From Zoogloeaceae bacterium (GTDB lineage: Bacteria > Pseudomonadota > Gammaproteobacteria > Burkholderiales > Rhodocyclaceae): a DNA stretch of 13,009 nt. Below the pieces are notes generated by a model that was not told the DNA's origin, ran no database searches, and saw nothing but the letters and a program-made list of their open reading frames with translations. Positions 1 to 8,393 of this stretch are shown piece by piece; position 1 is the first letter of the stretch, and each line of letters opens with the position of its first letter. A program made the translations under genes and the position numbers. The stretch covers positions 1 to 13,009 of the forward strand of contig JAIRLE010000192.1 in NCBI GenBank assembly GCA_031259605.1. Reading direction: 5' to 3'.

Positions 1-15
1 CCGATCTATACACAT

Positions 16-2076
16 ATGCTGAAGCCCGCCGCGCTGGCGATGGCGCTGGTCTTTTCCGGCGGGGCGCTGGCGGGGCAGACGCTGGATATTGGCGGCACGT
101 ACAGCCGTTCAGTTTGCGGCAACAGCAGCGATAACAGTGCCGCCACCATCGGCAGCACAGGTACGGCTTACGCAAACTGCACCCTCTCCCCCAATGACAA
201 TACTCTCAACATAAACAATGCGACTGTCAACGGCTACGGCGCTTACGGCGCGTATGACAGCGGTGACGTTGCAAACAACACCGTGAATGTGTACAACTCC
301 GCTGGAGGAACTAGCCATGCGATAGGCACAGGCGTGGCTGGCGGCTACAGCAGCGGCGGCAGGGCCATCGGCAACAAGGTGTTCATCCACTCCACGGGAG
401 TAATAGGGGCTGCCTACGGCGGGTACGGGGAGGGGGACGTCAGCAACAACCGGGTGACCATGAATGGCGGAAGAAGTTATGCCCTTTATGGCGGCTACAG
501 CGTGAACGGGAACGCCACGGATAATCATGTGGTCATCAATGGCGGAAACATACCCAGCAGCTGGGGCATAGCTGGCGGACGCGTCCAATCCGGGAACGGC
601 ACCGCCACGGGAAATACCGTCACCATCACGGGAGGGACTTTCTACACCAGCCAATTCGACATTTACGGCGGCCGTCACGACAACAATGGCAGCGCCACCC
701 ACAACACCATTACCGTGAGCGGCGCGCCCGTCAATATACAAAACGCCCAGCTTTCCGGCGGCTACAGCGGCACCGGCGACGCCTTCACCGGCAACACCCT
801 GAACATTCACGACTATTCCGGCGCCAACAGCGTTAGCAGCATCGCCAACTTCGAGTTCTTCAATTTCATCCTGCCCGCCTCGGTGGGCAATGGCGCCACC
901 GTCCTGTACACCAACCAACTGACATTGGGCAATAGCGGCACGAAAAGCCGGGTGACGGGCGTGATCTTCCGGGGCAACATGAATGTCGGGGACGGCGTGA
1001 CGCTGATTGATTCCGCCAACGCCGCGACCGGTGCCGGACTGGACGAGACGCCCAGCGGGGTCGACGGCAAGGTGGGCCTGCGGAACGCGAAGATGACGGC
1101 AACCTATGACACAATGAACTACAACGTCCTCCTGCGCATCGACAGCATCGATGCGGGCGCGCCCGCGGGCACGCAGTCGCTGCCGGAGGGCTTCATTTCC
1201 GGCGCGGCCTTCATCAACCAGGCGACCGACTTCATCGCCGATCGGGGGATGATCGCCGCCATCCGTGAAGCCGCGCGGGCCGATCGCAATCTCTTCGCCG
1301 CCCTCAGCGGCGGCAGCCTGCGCTACAACACCGGATCGCACGTGGATGTGGACGGCTATTCCCTGCTCGTCGGGACATCCGTCGCCATTCCTTCCGCGCC
1401 GCTTGTCCTGGGCGCGTTCGTCGAGCACGGCGAAGGCGATTACGACAGCTACAACAGTCTCGCCGCCGGCCGCTTTCGCGGCAAGGGCGACACGCGCTAC
1501 ACCGGCCTGGGCATGCTCGCGCATCTGGAAGTCGACAAGGCGCTCTATCTCGAAGGCAGCCTGCGCGGCGGCAGGGTCAAGACCAGCTACGACAGCGGCG
1601 ATTTCGGCCAGCCCGTGGCCTACGACGCCAGATCCGGCTACATGAGCGCCCACGCCGGAATCGGCTATCGCCTGGCCGTGAGTGAGCGTTCCGCGCTGAA
1701 GTTCTACGGTCAATACCTGTGGAGCCGCCAGGACGGCGACAAGGTGACGCTGACCAACGGCGACCCGGTGAAGTTCGCGGCGGTCGAATCCCAACGCGCC
1801 CGCCTGGGCGCGAAATTGGATTTCGCCGTGAACAAGCACGCCGCCGCCTGGCTTGGCGCGGCATGGGAATACGAGTTCGACGGCAAGGCGCGGGCGCGCT
1901 ACTACGACGACCCCATCGACGCGCCGGAACTGAAGGGCGACACCGGGATGCTGGAAGTCGGCTTCACCATCACCCCCGCCGCCAACCAACCGCTGACGCT
2001 GGACTTCGGCCTGCAAGGCTATGCCGGCAAACGCGAGGGCGCAACCGGCAGCTTCCGCGTGAACTACGCCTTCTGA
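16..2076 (+). CDS. Autotransporter-like outer-membrane protein with repetitive passenger
   Basis: Seen: a hydrophobic signal peptide (about residues 4-19, probable cleavage after GGALA), then a passenger to about residue 400 rich in Gly, Asn, Ser and Thr, with recurring units of the form [GN]-N-x-V-x-[IV]-x-GG ... YGGYS. GGYS recurs at residues 109, 159 and 248. A linker near 405-440 leads to a region of about 245 residues with alternating amphipathic strands that ends in the aromatic NYAF. Known: such an ending is typical of type V secretion beta-barrels, which insert in the outer membrane and display the passenger outside. The repeats suggest a parallel beta-helix, probably an adhesin; the ligand is unknown. 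Only two cysteines (34 and 55) occur near the passenger start and could form a disulfide. No ribosome site is visible and the frame stays open to the left edge, so the true start may lie upstream. The passenger DNA is visibly more A-rich than the barrel DNA. Confidence 0.8.
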   Translation: MLKPAALAMALVFSGGALAGQTLDIGGTYSRSVCGNSSDNSAATIGSTGTAYANCTLSPNDNTLNINNATVNGYGAYGAYDSGDVANNTVNVYNSAGGTSHAIGTGVAGGYSSGGRAIGNKVFIHSTGVIGAAYGGYGEGDVSNNRVTMNGGRSYALYGGYSVNGNATDNHVVINGGNIPSSWGIAGGRVQSGNGTATGNTVTITGGTFYTSQFDIYGGRHDNNGSATHNTITVSGAPVNIQNAQLSGGYSGTGDAFTGNTLNIHDYSGANSVSSIANFEFFNFILPASVGNGATVLYTNQLTLGNSGTKSRVTGVIFRGNMNVGDGVTLIDSANAATGAGLDETPSGVDGKVGLRNAKMTATYDTMNYNVLLRIDSIDAGAPAGTQSLPEGFISGAAFINQATDFIADRGMIAAIREAARADRNLFAALSGGSLRYNTGSHVDVDGYSLLVGTSVAIPSAPLVLGAFVEHGEGDYDSYNSLAAGRFRGKGDTRYTGLGMLAHLEVDKALYLEGSLRGGRVKTSYDSGDFGQPVAYDARSGYMSAHAGIGYRLAVSERSALKFYGQYLWSRQDGDKVTLTNGDPVKFAAVESQRARLGAKLDFAVNKHAAAWLGAAWEYEFDGKARARYYDDPIDAPELKGDTGMLEVGFTITPAANQPLTLDFGLQGYAGKREGATGSFRVNYAF

Positions 2077-2094
2077 CGATCGGAGGACAGGGGA

Positions 2095-2123
2095 CACCCT
2101 CTCCCGCGGAGCGGGAGAGGGTG
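2095..2123. repeat. Perfect 13-bp-stem hairpin, REP-like or bidirectional stop
   Basis: CACCCTCTCCCGC at 2095-2107 pairs perfectly with GCGGGAGAGGGTG at 2111-2123 around a GGA loop. It lies between the convergent ends of the autotransporter gene (2076) and mutS (2149). No T-run follows on either strand, so a classical intrinsic terminator is not shown. Hairpins of the CTCTCCCGC-GCGGGAGAG kind are common dispersed palindromes in proteobacterial genomes. The hairpin may still protect mRNA 3' ends or block convergent transcription. Confidence 0.6.
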
Positions 2124-2148
2124 AGCGCGCGCGGCATGGCCGCAAACC

Positions 2149-4821
2149 TTATTCATTGGCAATCGTCGGCGCGAAAAGTTTTTTCAGCGCATAGAGCGTA
2201 TCCAGCGCCTCTCTGGGACTGAGACCGTCCGGATCCAGGGCGGCGAGTGCCTCCAGCGCCGGGTGCGGTTCGGCTTCCGGGGCGCTGGGGGCAAGGCGCG
2301 GCGGGCTGGAAAAGAGATCGGGCTGCAGGGGATTTCCAGCGGCTTTTTCTTCCAGTTTGCGAAGTTCTTTTTTTGCGGCGCGCACCACGGCGGCGGGCAT
2401 TCCCGCCAGGGCGGCGACCTGGATGCCATAACTCTGGTTGGCCGGGCCTTCTTCCAGCGCGTGCAGAAAGACGATGCGCTCGCCGTGTTCCACGGCGTCC
2501 AGATGCGCGTTGGCAAGCGCCGGATATTCTTCCGCCAGCCGCGTCAATTCAAAATAATGGGTGGCAAAAAGCGTGAAACAGCGGTTCTTTTCCAGCAGGC
2601 CGCGGCAGATGGCGAAAGCCAGGGCAAGACCGTCGAAAGTGGAAGTGCCGCGCCCGATTTCATCCATCAGCACCAGGCTGTTGGGCGTCGCCTGGTGCAG
2701 GATGGCGGCGGCTTCGGTCATTTCCACCATGAAGGTGGAACGCCCCGAGGCCAGATCGTCGGAAGCGCCGATGCGGGTGAAAATGCGATCCAGCGGCCCC
2801 AGCACCGCCTTTTGCGCCGGGACGAAACTGCCGATGTGCGCCAGGAGCGCAATCAGCGCGGTCTGGCGCATGTAGGTGGATTTGCCGCCCATGTTGGGGC
2901 CGGTGATGACGAGCAGCCGCCGCGCTTCCGTGAGCTTCAGGTCGTTGGCGATGAAGGTCTCGCCGCTGTCCGTCATTTCGCTTTCCACGACCGGGTGCCG
3001 CCCGCCGGTGATTGTGAGGCCGGGAACGGCGGAAAACTCAGGACGCCGCCAGTCGCGCCGCTCCGCCGTCTCCGCGAAAGAGGCCAGCATGTCGAGCTGG
3101 GCAATGGCGCGGGCGATGCGCTGCAAGGCGGCGAGATGTTCCCGCAAGTCGGCCATCACCCCTTCAAACAGCGCCTTTTCGCGCGCCAGACCGCGTTCCT
3201 GCGCGGAGAGCGCCTTGTCCTCGAAGGCTTTCAGTTCCGGCGTGATGTAGCGTTCGACGTTCTTCAGGGTTTGCCGACGGCGGTACTCATCGGGAATCCG
3301 GTCGCTGCGCGCGCGCGTGACTTCGATGTAAAAGCCATGCACCTTGTTGAATTCGACCTTCAGGCTGGCAATGCCGGTGCGTTCCCGTTCGCGCGCTTCC
3401 ATTTCCAGGAGGAACGCGCCGCAGTTGCCGTTGATGGCGCGCAGTTCGTCGAGTTCGGCGTCGAACCCCGGCGCGATGACGCCGCCGTCACGCAGCAGCG
3501 CGGCGGGTTCCTCGGCAATGGCGGCGGAAAGCAGCGCCAGCGCCGCCTCCGGGGCAACGAGATCGGCGGCGAGTTGCGCCAGCAGATTGTTTTCCGGCAA
3601 AAAACAGCTCCCAGGCGCGGCAAAGACCAGTTCCGCCGCCAGTTCCGGCAATCCCAGAAGGGAATCCCGCAGGGCGGAAAGATCGCGCGGACGGGCATTG
3701 CCCAAGGCGACGCGGCCACTGATGCGCTCGATGTCCGCCTGATGCTTCAGGCATTGGCGCAACGCGTCGACGCGCCGCTCCGCCAGCAATCCGGCGACGG
3801 CTTCCTGCCGGGCGGCAGGGACGCGGGTGTCGCGCAGCGGATGGTGCAGGTTGTGGCGCAGGCAGCGCGCGCCCATGCCGGTGACGCAGCAGTCGATGAG
3901 GGAAAAGAGCGTGGGACTGGCTTCGCCGCGCAGGGTTTCCGTGAGTTCGAGATTGCGCCGCGTCGCCGGATCCAGCCCCAGATAAACGCTTTCCTCCTCG
4001 ACGCGCAGGCGGCACACATGCGACAAGGAACCCGACTGGGTGGCCTGGGCGTATTGCAGCAGCGCCCCGGCGGCGGCGACGGCGAGTTCCAGGTTTTCCG
4101 CGCCAAAGGCGGCAAGCGACTGCACCTGGAAATGCGCGCGCAACAAACGCCGCGCCGTATCGGCGGCGAAATGCCATTCGGGACGCCGGGTCTGCGCCAT
4201 CCGGCCTGCGGGCAGGGCGATGTCCAGCGATTCCGGCAACAGGATTTCCGCCGGGCGGATGCGCTCCAGCGTGGCGGGCAGGTGCGCGGCGTCGATTTCC
4301 GCGAGCGTGAAATCGCCGTTTGCCAGATTGAGCCACGCCAATCCCAGGCGTTGCCGCTGCCGCGTCAGGGCCATGAGCAAGGCGTCCTTGCGTTCTTCCA
4401 GCAGACTGGCGTCGGTGAGCGTGCCCGGCGTGACGATGCGCGATATTTCCCGCTGCATCGGCCCCTTGCCGGTCGGGTCGCCCACCTGCTCGCAAATCAC
4501 CACCGATTCGCCCAGCTTGACGAGACGGGCAAGATAGGTTTCCAACGCGTGACAGGGAATGCCCGCCATCCGGATCGGCTGTCCCGCCGACTGTCCGCGC
4601 GTAGTCAGGGTGATATCCAGCAGGCGCGCGGCCTTTTCCGCGTCATGATGGAAAAGCTCGTAGAAATCGCCCATGCGGTACAGCAACAGGTTTTCCGGAT
4701 GCCGCTGCTTCAACCGCAGGTATTGCCGCATCATCGGCGTGTGCTGCGCAAACGTGCCGGACGGGCTGGCGCTGGCTGTCTTGTGCATGCTGGAACCCGC
4801 TCTTTGCGATGAATTTTCCAT
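2149..4821 (-). CDS. mutS: DNA mismatch repair protein MutS
   Basis: MutS recognises mismatches and small loops in newly made DNA and recruits MutL using ATP. Seen: the mismatch-reading F-x-E motif in GDFYELF (residues 53-55), the connector and lever region, the clamp motif RERERTGIASLKV, the P-loop TGPNMGGKST (Lys 647) and Walker B LVLMDEIGRGTSTFDG. The C-terminal segment LDPDGLSPREALDTLY resembles the tail that forms tetramers in the E. coli protein. The length is 890 residues from 4821, against 853 in E. coli. All motifs are intact. Two starts are plausible: ATG at 4821, only 2 bp after the hpnE stop (TAA-AC-ATG), or ATG at 4788 (879 residues), which gives a more usual N-terminus. Neither has a good ribosome site. 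I prefer 4821 for translational coupling. It is the last gene of the mltB-hpnE-mutS run and ends at the convergent hairpin. Confidence 0.98.
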   Translation of the reverse strand: MENSSQRAGSSMHKTASASPSGTFAQHTPMMRQYLRLKQRHPENLLLYRMGDFYELFHHDAEKAARLLDITLTTRGQSAGQPIRMAGIPCHALETYLARLVKLGESVVICEQVGDPTGKGPMQREISRIVTPGTLTDASLLEERKDALLMALTRQRQRLGLAWLNLANGDFTLAEIDAAHLPATLERIRPAEILLPESLDIALPAGRMAQTRRPEWHFAADTARRLLRAHFQVQSLAAFGAENLELAVAAAGALLQYAQATQSGSLSHVCRLRVEEESVYLGLDPATRRNLELTETLRGEASPTLFSLIDCCVTGMGARCLRHNLHHPLRDTRVPAARQEAVAGLLAERRVDALRQCLKHQADIERISGRVALGNARPRDLSALRDSLLGLPELAAELVFAAPGSCFLPENNLLAQLAADLVAPEAALALLSAAIAEEPAALLRDGGVIAPGFDAELDELRAINGNCGAFLLEMEARERERTGIASLKVEFNKVHGFYIEVTRARSDRIPDEYRRRQTLKNVERYITPELKAFEDKALSAQERGLAREKALFEGVMADLREHLAALQRIARAIAQLDMLASFAETAERRDWRRPEFSAVPGLTITGGRHPVVESEMTDSGETFIANDLKLTEARRLLVITGPNMGGKSTYMRQTALIALLAHIGSFVPAQKAVLGPLDRIFTRIGASDDLASGRSTFMVEMTEAAAILHQATPNSLVLMDEIGRGTSTFDGLALAFAICRGLLEKNRCFTLFATHYFELTRLAEEYPALANAHLDAVEHGERIVFLHALEEGPANQSYGIQVAALAGMPAAVVRAAKKELRKLEEKAAGNPLQPDLFSSPPRLAPSAPEAEPHPALEALAALDPDGLSPREALDTLYALKKLFAPTIANE

Positions 4822-4823
4822 GT

Positions 4824-6119
4824 TTAACCGCACGCAAGACCGGAATGGGCGTCCAGGCATAGACGGGCGCTGTTTCGCCCGCTTCTTACCGCGCTTTCCA
4901 GCGTGGCGGGATAATCGGGGACGGTATGGTCGCCCGCGACGAAAAGCCCGCGCCAAGGAAGGGTTTGCGGACAGCGGACGAGACGCGGGCGGCAGGAAAA
5001 GGTAGCGCGTTTTTCCCGGATGATCCGATATGGCGGCAGCGCGACAGGATGGGGAAACCACGCGCAAATGTCGTCATGCAGCGCCACCGCCAGATCCTCG
5101 TCCGTCAGGCGCTCCCACGCGCCGTGGCCGGAGAGCACGGCGGCCAGCAGGCCGCCTCCGCGATCCGCCAGCCAACCGCCATGCGCGCCATCCAGCGCCA
5201 GCAACGGATAGGGCAGCGCAATGCTTTCCGGGTAATCGAAATAAAGCGTGGCGATGGGTTCGGCATCCCGTGGCGGCGCGGGAAAAACGGCGCGCGGCAA
5301 TTCCGCCAGCAGCGGCGGCAAATGCCAGGGCGCGACGGCGAGGATGACCCTGTCGAAGGTTTCCGCGCCGCGCCTGCCGACGATCCGCCAGCGATCCGCT
5401 TGCGGACGCAGGGCATGGATACGTTCCCGCAGACGGACGGCGACGCCGCGCGCATCCAGCCATTCTTGCGCGGGATCCGGCAGGAGATCGGAGAGCCTGC
5501 CGCGCGGCAGCAGCAGATCGGCTGCGCCGGAAGCGGAATTCCCCAGGCTTTCCTGCACCACGCGCGCGAATACGCGCGCGGAAGCGTATCCGGCGGGCGT
5601 ATTCAAGGCGGCAAGGCAGAGCGGCTCCCAGAGGCGGCGGCGCAACACGCCGTTTTGCCCGGCCGCGTCAAGCCATTGCGCGACACTGCCGTCGGCCTCT
5701 GGCGGCACGGCGAACCGCCGCGCCCTCAACGTTCGCATCCAGCGGGCGGTATGCAGTTTTTCCCGCAAGCCGGTCTTGCGCGCGGTCAGGAATCCCCAGA
5801 GCAGATGAAACGGATGCGGCAGACGCGGCAAGGCCAGGCAAAAACCGCTGGCATCCTGAATCCGCAAGGGCAGGCGCTTCAGATGCGCCTCCGGCGCGAC
5901 GCCGATTTTCCACATCAGCCCCAGGGTCTCGCGGTACGCGCCGAGCAGGATGTGCTGGCCGTTGTCCAGCGCGTTGCCGCGCGCATCCGTCCGTCCGATG
6001 CTTCGCGCCCGCCCGCCCAGCGCGCGACCGGCTTCAAAGAGCGTAAGTTCCGCTTTTCCGGCAAGGGCAATGGCGGCGGCAATGCCCGCCCAGCCGCCGC
6101 CAACGATGGCGACGCGCAT
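4824..6119 (-). CDS. hpnE: Hydroxysqualene dehydroxylase (FAD-dependent amine-oxidase family)
   Basis: Known role: in the HpnC-HpnD-HpnE route, this flavoenzyme reduces hydroxysqualene to squalene, the precursor of hopanoids. Seen: a 431-residue protein beginning with the dinucleotide-binding motif VAIVGGGWAGIAAAIALA (GGGWAG at residues 7-12). An acidic residue follows in LFEAG, then GGRARS and LDNGQHILLGAY, characteristic of the squalene-associated desaturase group. The C-terminal FAD motif is GLFVAGDHTVPDYPATLESA. The start at 6119 is supported by GAGGAG at 6135-6130, 10 bp upstream and inside the end of mltB, and by a gap of a single base after the mltB stop (TAA-C-ATG). The length is normal for the family. 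Its usual partners hpnC and hpnD are not in this window, so they must be elsewhere if the pathway is complete. A phytoene-desaturase-like role is a less likely alternative. Confidence 0.9.
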   Translation of the reverse strand: MRVAIVGGGWAGIAAAIALAGKAELTLFEAGRALGGRARSIGRTDARGNALDNGQHILLGAYRETLGLMWKIGVAPEAHLKRLPLRIQDASGFCLALPRLPHPFHLLWGFLTARKTGLREKLHTARWMRTLRARRFAVPPEADGSVAQWLDAAGQNGVLRRRLWEPLCLAALNTPAGYASARVFARVVQESLGNSASGAADLLLPRGRLSDLLPDPAQEWLDARGVAVRLRERIHALRPQADRWRIVGRRGAETFDRVILAVAPWHLPPLLAELPRAVFPAPPRDAEPIATLYFDYPESIALPYPLLALDGAHGGWLADRGGGLLAAVLSGHGAWERLTDEDLAVALHDDICAWFPHPVALPPYRIIREKRATFSCRPRLVRCPQTLPWRGLFVAGDHTVPDYPATLESAVRSGRNSARLCLDAHSGLACG

Positions 6120-6120
6120 G

Positions 6121-7167
6121 TTACGGGCGCTCCTCGGGCAGGCGGTAACGCTGCGCCAGCGCTTCGGCGGATTGATACACCGCCATGGCATAGAAACTGG
6201 AGCGGTTGTAGCGGCTGATGACATAGAAATTTTCGTAGCCCAGCCAGTATTCGGTGGACGCGTCCGGCGTGACGAGATCGATGAAGGTGGCGGGCGCGTC
6301 GGGCATTTCGGAGGCGATGCCGCGTCTGGGCCTGAGACCCGCGTTTCGCAGGGCGGCAAGACCAAGAGTGGGACGTATGCCCGCATCCACCCAGTCTTGC
6401 AGACGCCGGGGCGCGACCTGGGCGACCACGACGGGCAGGGCGATCGGCGCTTTTTCCCGCCAGCCGTGCTGGGCGAGAAAATGGGCGACGCTGCCGATGG
6501 CGTCTGCCGCGCTGCCCGCCAGATCGATGCGGCCGTCCTGATCGAAATCCACGGCGTAGCGGCGCAGACTGCCGGGCATGAATTGCGGCAGGCCCAGCGC
6601 GCCGGCGTAGGAGCCGGTGTAGCTTTCGGGATCGCGTTTCTGTTCGCGGGCGAGCAGCAGCAATTGTTCGAGTTCCTGGCGGAAGAATTCGGCGCGGCGC
6701 GGTTCGTGAAAGGCCAGCGTGGCGAGCGCGGAAAAGGTGTTGAAATCGCCGGTGTTGCGGCCATAGAGGGTTTCTATGCCAATGATGGCGACGACGATTT
6801 CTTCCGGCACGCCGTAGAGGAGGCTGGCGCGCGTGAGCGTGGCGGCGTTTTCCCGCCAGAAGGCCAGGCCGTCTTCGATGCGCCGCTCTTCGAGAAAGCG
6901 GCTGCGATAACGCTGCCAGGAACGCTGCGTGGGCGAAGCGGGCGGCGCGACGAGCTTTAACACGCGAGCGTCGGGCGTCAGGCGGGCAAGGCGCTTTTGG
7001 AGTTCCTGCGCGTCAAAGCCATGCAGATTCTGCATCCGCTCGATGAAAAGCGGCGCTTCCGGATGTTCGGAAAGTTTTTCAGCGGACGCCTTCCCGACAT
7101 GCGCCAGGAGCGCGGAAACAACAAGCGAAAGGAACAGAAAAAAGCGGGCGGACACGGGACTGGACAT
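6121..7167 (-). CDS. mltB: Lytic murein transglycosylase B (MltB family)
   Basis: Known role: MltB enzymes cut the MurNAc-GlcNAc bond of peptidoglycan in the periplasm, leaving 1,6-anhydro-MurNAc ends. Seen: a 348-residue protein with a signal peptide (about residues 1-29, probable cleavage at KASA-E). The catalytic glutamate is E132 in IIGIETLYGR, inside the family block GVPEEIVVAIIGIET. Substrate-groove motifs follow: SYAGALGLPQFMPGS and DFDQDGRIDLAGSAADAIGS. There is no lipobox cysteine, so unlike E. coli MltB it should be soluble in the periplasm rather than a lipoprotein. The start at 7167 is chosen because it places the signal peptide at the N-terminus; in-frame ATGs at 7242 and 7329 would put a hydrophobic, unusual extension ahead of it. 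No strong ribosome site is seen. It is the first gene of the mltB-hpnE-mutS run, and its end overlaps the hpnE ribosome site. Confidence 0.93.
   Translation of the reverse strand: MSSPVSARFFLFLSLVVSALLAHVGKASAEKLSEHPEAPLFIERMQNLHGFDAQELQKRLARLTPDARVLKLVAPPASPTQRSWQRYRSRFLEERRIEDGLAFWRENAATLTRASLLYGVPEEIVVAIIGIETLYGRNTGDFNTFSALATLAFHEPRRAEFFRQELEQLLLLAREQKRDPESYTGSYAGALGLPQFMPGSLRRYAVDFDQDGRIDLAGSAADAIGSVAHFLAQHGWREKAPIALPVVVAQVAPRRLQDWVDAGIRPTLGLAALRNAGLRPRRGIASEMPDAPATFIDLVTPDASTEYWLGYENFYVISRYNRSSFYAMAVYQSAEALAQRYRLPEERP
6130..6135 (-). promoter_or_regulatory. Ribosome binding site of hpnE inside mltB
   Basis: GAGGAG on the minus strand lies 10 bp before the hpnE ATG at 6119, within the last codons of mltB. 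It decides the hpnE start and shows that the two genes are read from one message. Confidence 0.6.
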
Positions 7168-7292
7168 GGATCTGTGCGTAGGCTTTGAAGAAAGAAAGAA
7201 AAATACCACACAGAAGCGCAAAGACAGCGGACGGCAGCGCATGCGCCTAAACAAATAAAAAATTTGCTTATATATGAATAACCAGAAGATAG

Positions 7293-7320
7293 TTCCGTTT
7301 TCGTGACGAATTCGTAATAT
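7293..7320 (+). promoter_or_regulatory. Possible sbp promoter
   Basis: TAATAT at 7315-7320 is a good -10 candidate, 35 bp before the sbp start. The matching -35 (TTCCGT at 7293-7298, 16-bp spacer) is poor, so an activator would be needed; sulfate genes in proteobacteria are often CysB-dependent. The region 7248-7320 is AT-rich in an otherwise GC-rich window and must also hold the minus-strand promoter of mltB, which I could not place with confidence. Confidence 0.35.
7300..7315. promoter_or_regulatory. Operator-like palindrome next to the -10 of sbp
   Basis: TTCGT-G-ACGAA-TTCGT gives three alternating copies of one 5-mer. The last two form a perfect 10-bp palindrome, ACGAATTCGT (7306-7315), that abuts and shares one base with the proposed -10 box. 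The position fits a repressor or activator site, but no regulator can be named from the sequence. Confidence 0.35.
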
Positions 7321-7355
7321 GGTCTGCACCTCAACTTCCCATGGATGGAATCGAC

Positions 7356-8363
7356 ATGAAATTCTCCTTTTTTCGTCACGCCCTTCCGGGCGTCGTATCC
7401 GCCTTGCTGCTGGCGGGCAGCGCCTTTGCCGCCGAGTTGACCCTGCTGAACGTCTCCTACGACCCGACCCGTGAACTGTACAAGGAATTCAACGATTCCT
7501 TCCAGAAATACTGGGAAAAGAAAACCGGAGACAAACTGAACCTGAAGGCGTCGCACGGCGGCTCCGGCAAGCAGGGGCGCGCGGTCATCGATGGACTGGA
7601 AGCCGACGTGCTGACGCTGGCGCTGGCCTACGACATCGACGAAGTCGCCGCAACCGGTCTCCTGGCAAAGGATTGGCAGAAAAAACTGCCGCTGAACGCC
7701 TCGCCCTACACCTCCACCATCGTGCTGCTGGTTCGGAAGGGCAATCCCAGGAACATCAAGGACTGGGGCGATCTGGTCAAACCCGGCATCGAGATCATCA
7801 CCCCCAATCCCAAGACTTCCGGCGGCGCGCGCTGGAATTACCTGGCGGCCTGGGGGTATGCCAGACAATTGGCTGGCGGCTCGGACGCCACGGCGCGGGA
7901 ATTCGTGAAGAAACTCTTCGCCAACGTGAAAGTGCTGGATAACGGCGCGCGCGGCTCGACCATCACCTTCGTGGAACGCGGCATCGGCGACGTGCTCATC
8001 GCCTGGGAAAACGAAGCCTACCTTTCCGTGAAGGAACTGGGGCCGGACAAGTTCGACATTGTCGTGCCCTCCGTTTCCATCCTGGCCGAACCGCCGGTGG
8101 CGGTGGTGGATAAGGTGGTCGACAAACACGGCACGCGCGCGCTGGCGACCGAATACCTGAAATACCTGTATTCCCCCGAAGGGCAGGAAATCGCCGCCCG
8201 CAACTTCTACCGCCCCAGTGACGCGAAAGTGCTCGCCAGGTATTCCCGCCAGTTCGTCAAGGTCAAGCTCTTTACCATCGACAAGGATTTCGGCGGCTGG
8301 GCCAACGCGCAAAAAACCCACTTCGCCGATGGCGGCATCTTCGACCAGATTTACGTCAAATAG
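7356..8363 (+). CDS. sbp: Periplasmic sulfate-binding protein
   Basis: Known role: Sbp captures sulfate in the periplasm and delivers it to the CysTWA ABC importer for cysteine synthesis. Seen: a 335-residue protein with a signal peptide (cleavage about residue 25, SAFA-AEL). Nearly every hallmark of E. coli Sbp follows: LLNVSYDPTRELY, SHGGSGKQ, EADVLTLALAYDID, SPYTSTIVLLVRKGNP, TPNPKTSGGARWNYLAAWGY, GARGSTITFVERGIGDVLIA, YLYSPEGQEIAARNFYRP and LFTIDKDFGGW. These favour sulfate-binding Sbp over thiosulfate-binding CysP. The start at 7356 follows GGATGGAA (7343-7350) at a 5-base spacing and gives a clean signal peptide; an in-frame ATG at 7341 lacks such a site. It is transcribed alone: divergent from mltB, convergent with tgpA, and closed by a terminator. 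No cysT, cysW or cysA lies beside it. Confidence 0.96.
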   Translation: MKFSFFRHALPGVVSALLLAGSAFAAELTLLNVSYDPTRELYKEFNDSFQKYWEKKTGDKLNLKASHGGSGKQGRAVIDGLEADVLTLALAYDIDEVAATGLLAKDWQKKLPLNASPYTSTIVLLVRKGNPRNIKDWGDLVKPGIEIITPNPKTSGGARWNYLAAWGYARQLAGGSDATAREFVKKLFANVKVLDNGARGSTITFVERGIGDVLIAWENEAYLSVKELGPDKFDIVVPSVSILAEPPVAVVDKVVDKHGTRALATEYLKYLYSPEGQEIAARNFYRPSDAKVLARYSRQFVKVKLFTIDKDFGGWANAQKTHFADGGIFDQIYVK

Positions 8364-8393
8364 TTTTTCTTCTGTCTTCCCGTCTCCTTTTGC

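Noticed and set aside
109..2145. 678-codon open frame on the minus strand opposite the autotransporter gene
   Set aside because: It is a by-product of the GC-rich codon pattern on the plus strand. Its translation is Ala/Val/Gly-rich with no recognisable domain, while the plus-strand gene has a signal peptide, repeats and a barrel.
2263..4812. 849-codon open frame on the plus strand opposite mutS
   Set aside because: It mirrors mutS, a certain gene with all motifs intact. The predicted protein is Gln/Arg/Gly-rich and matches no family I know.
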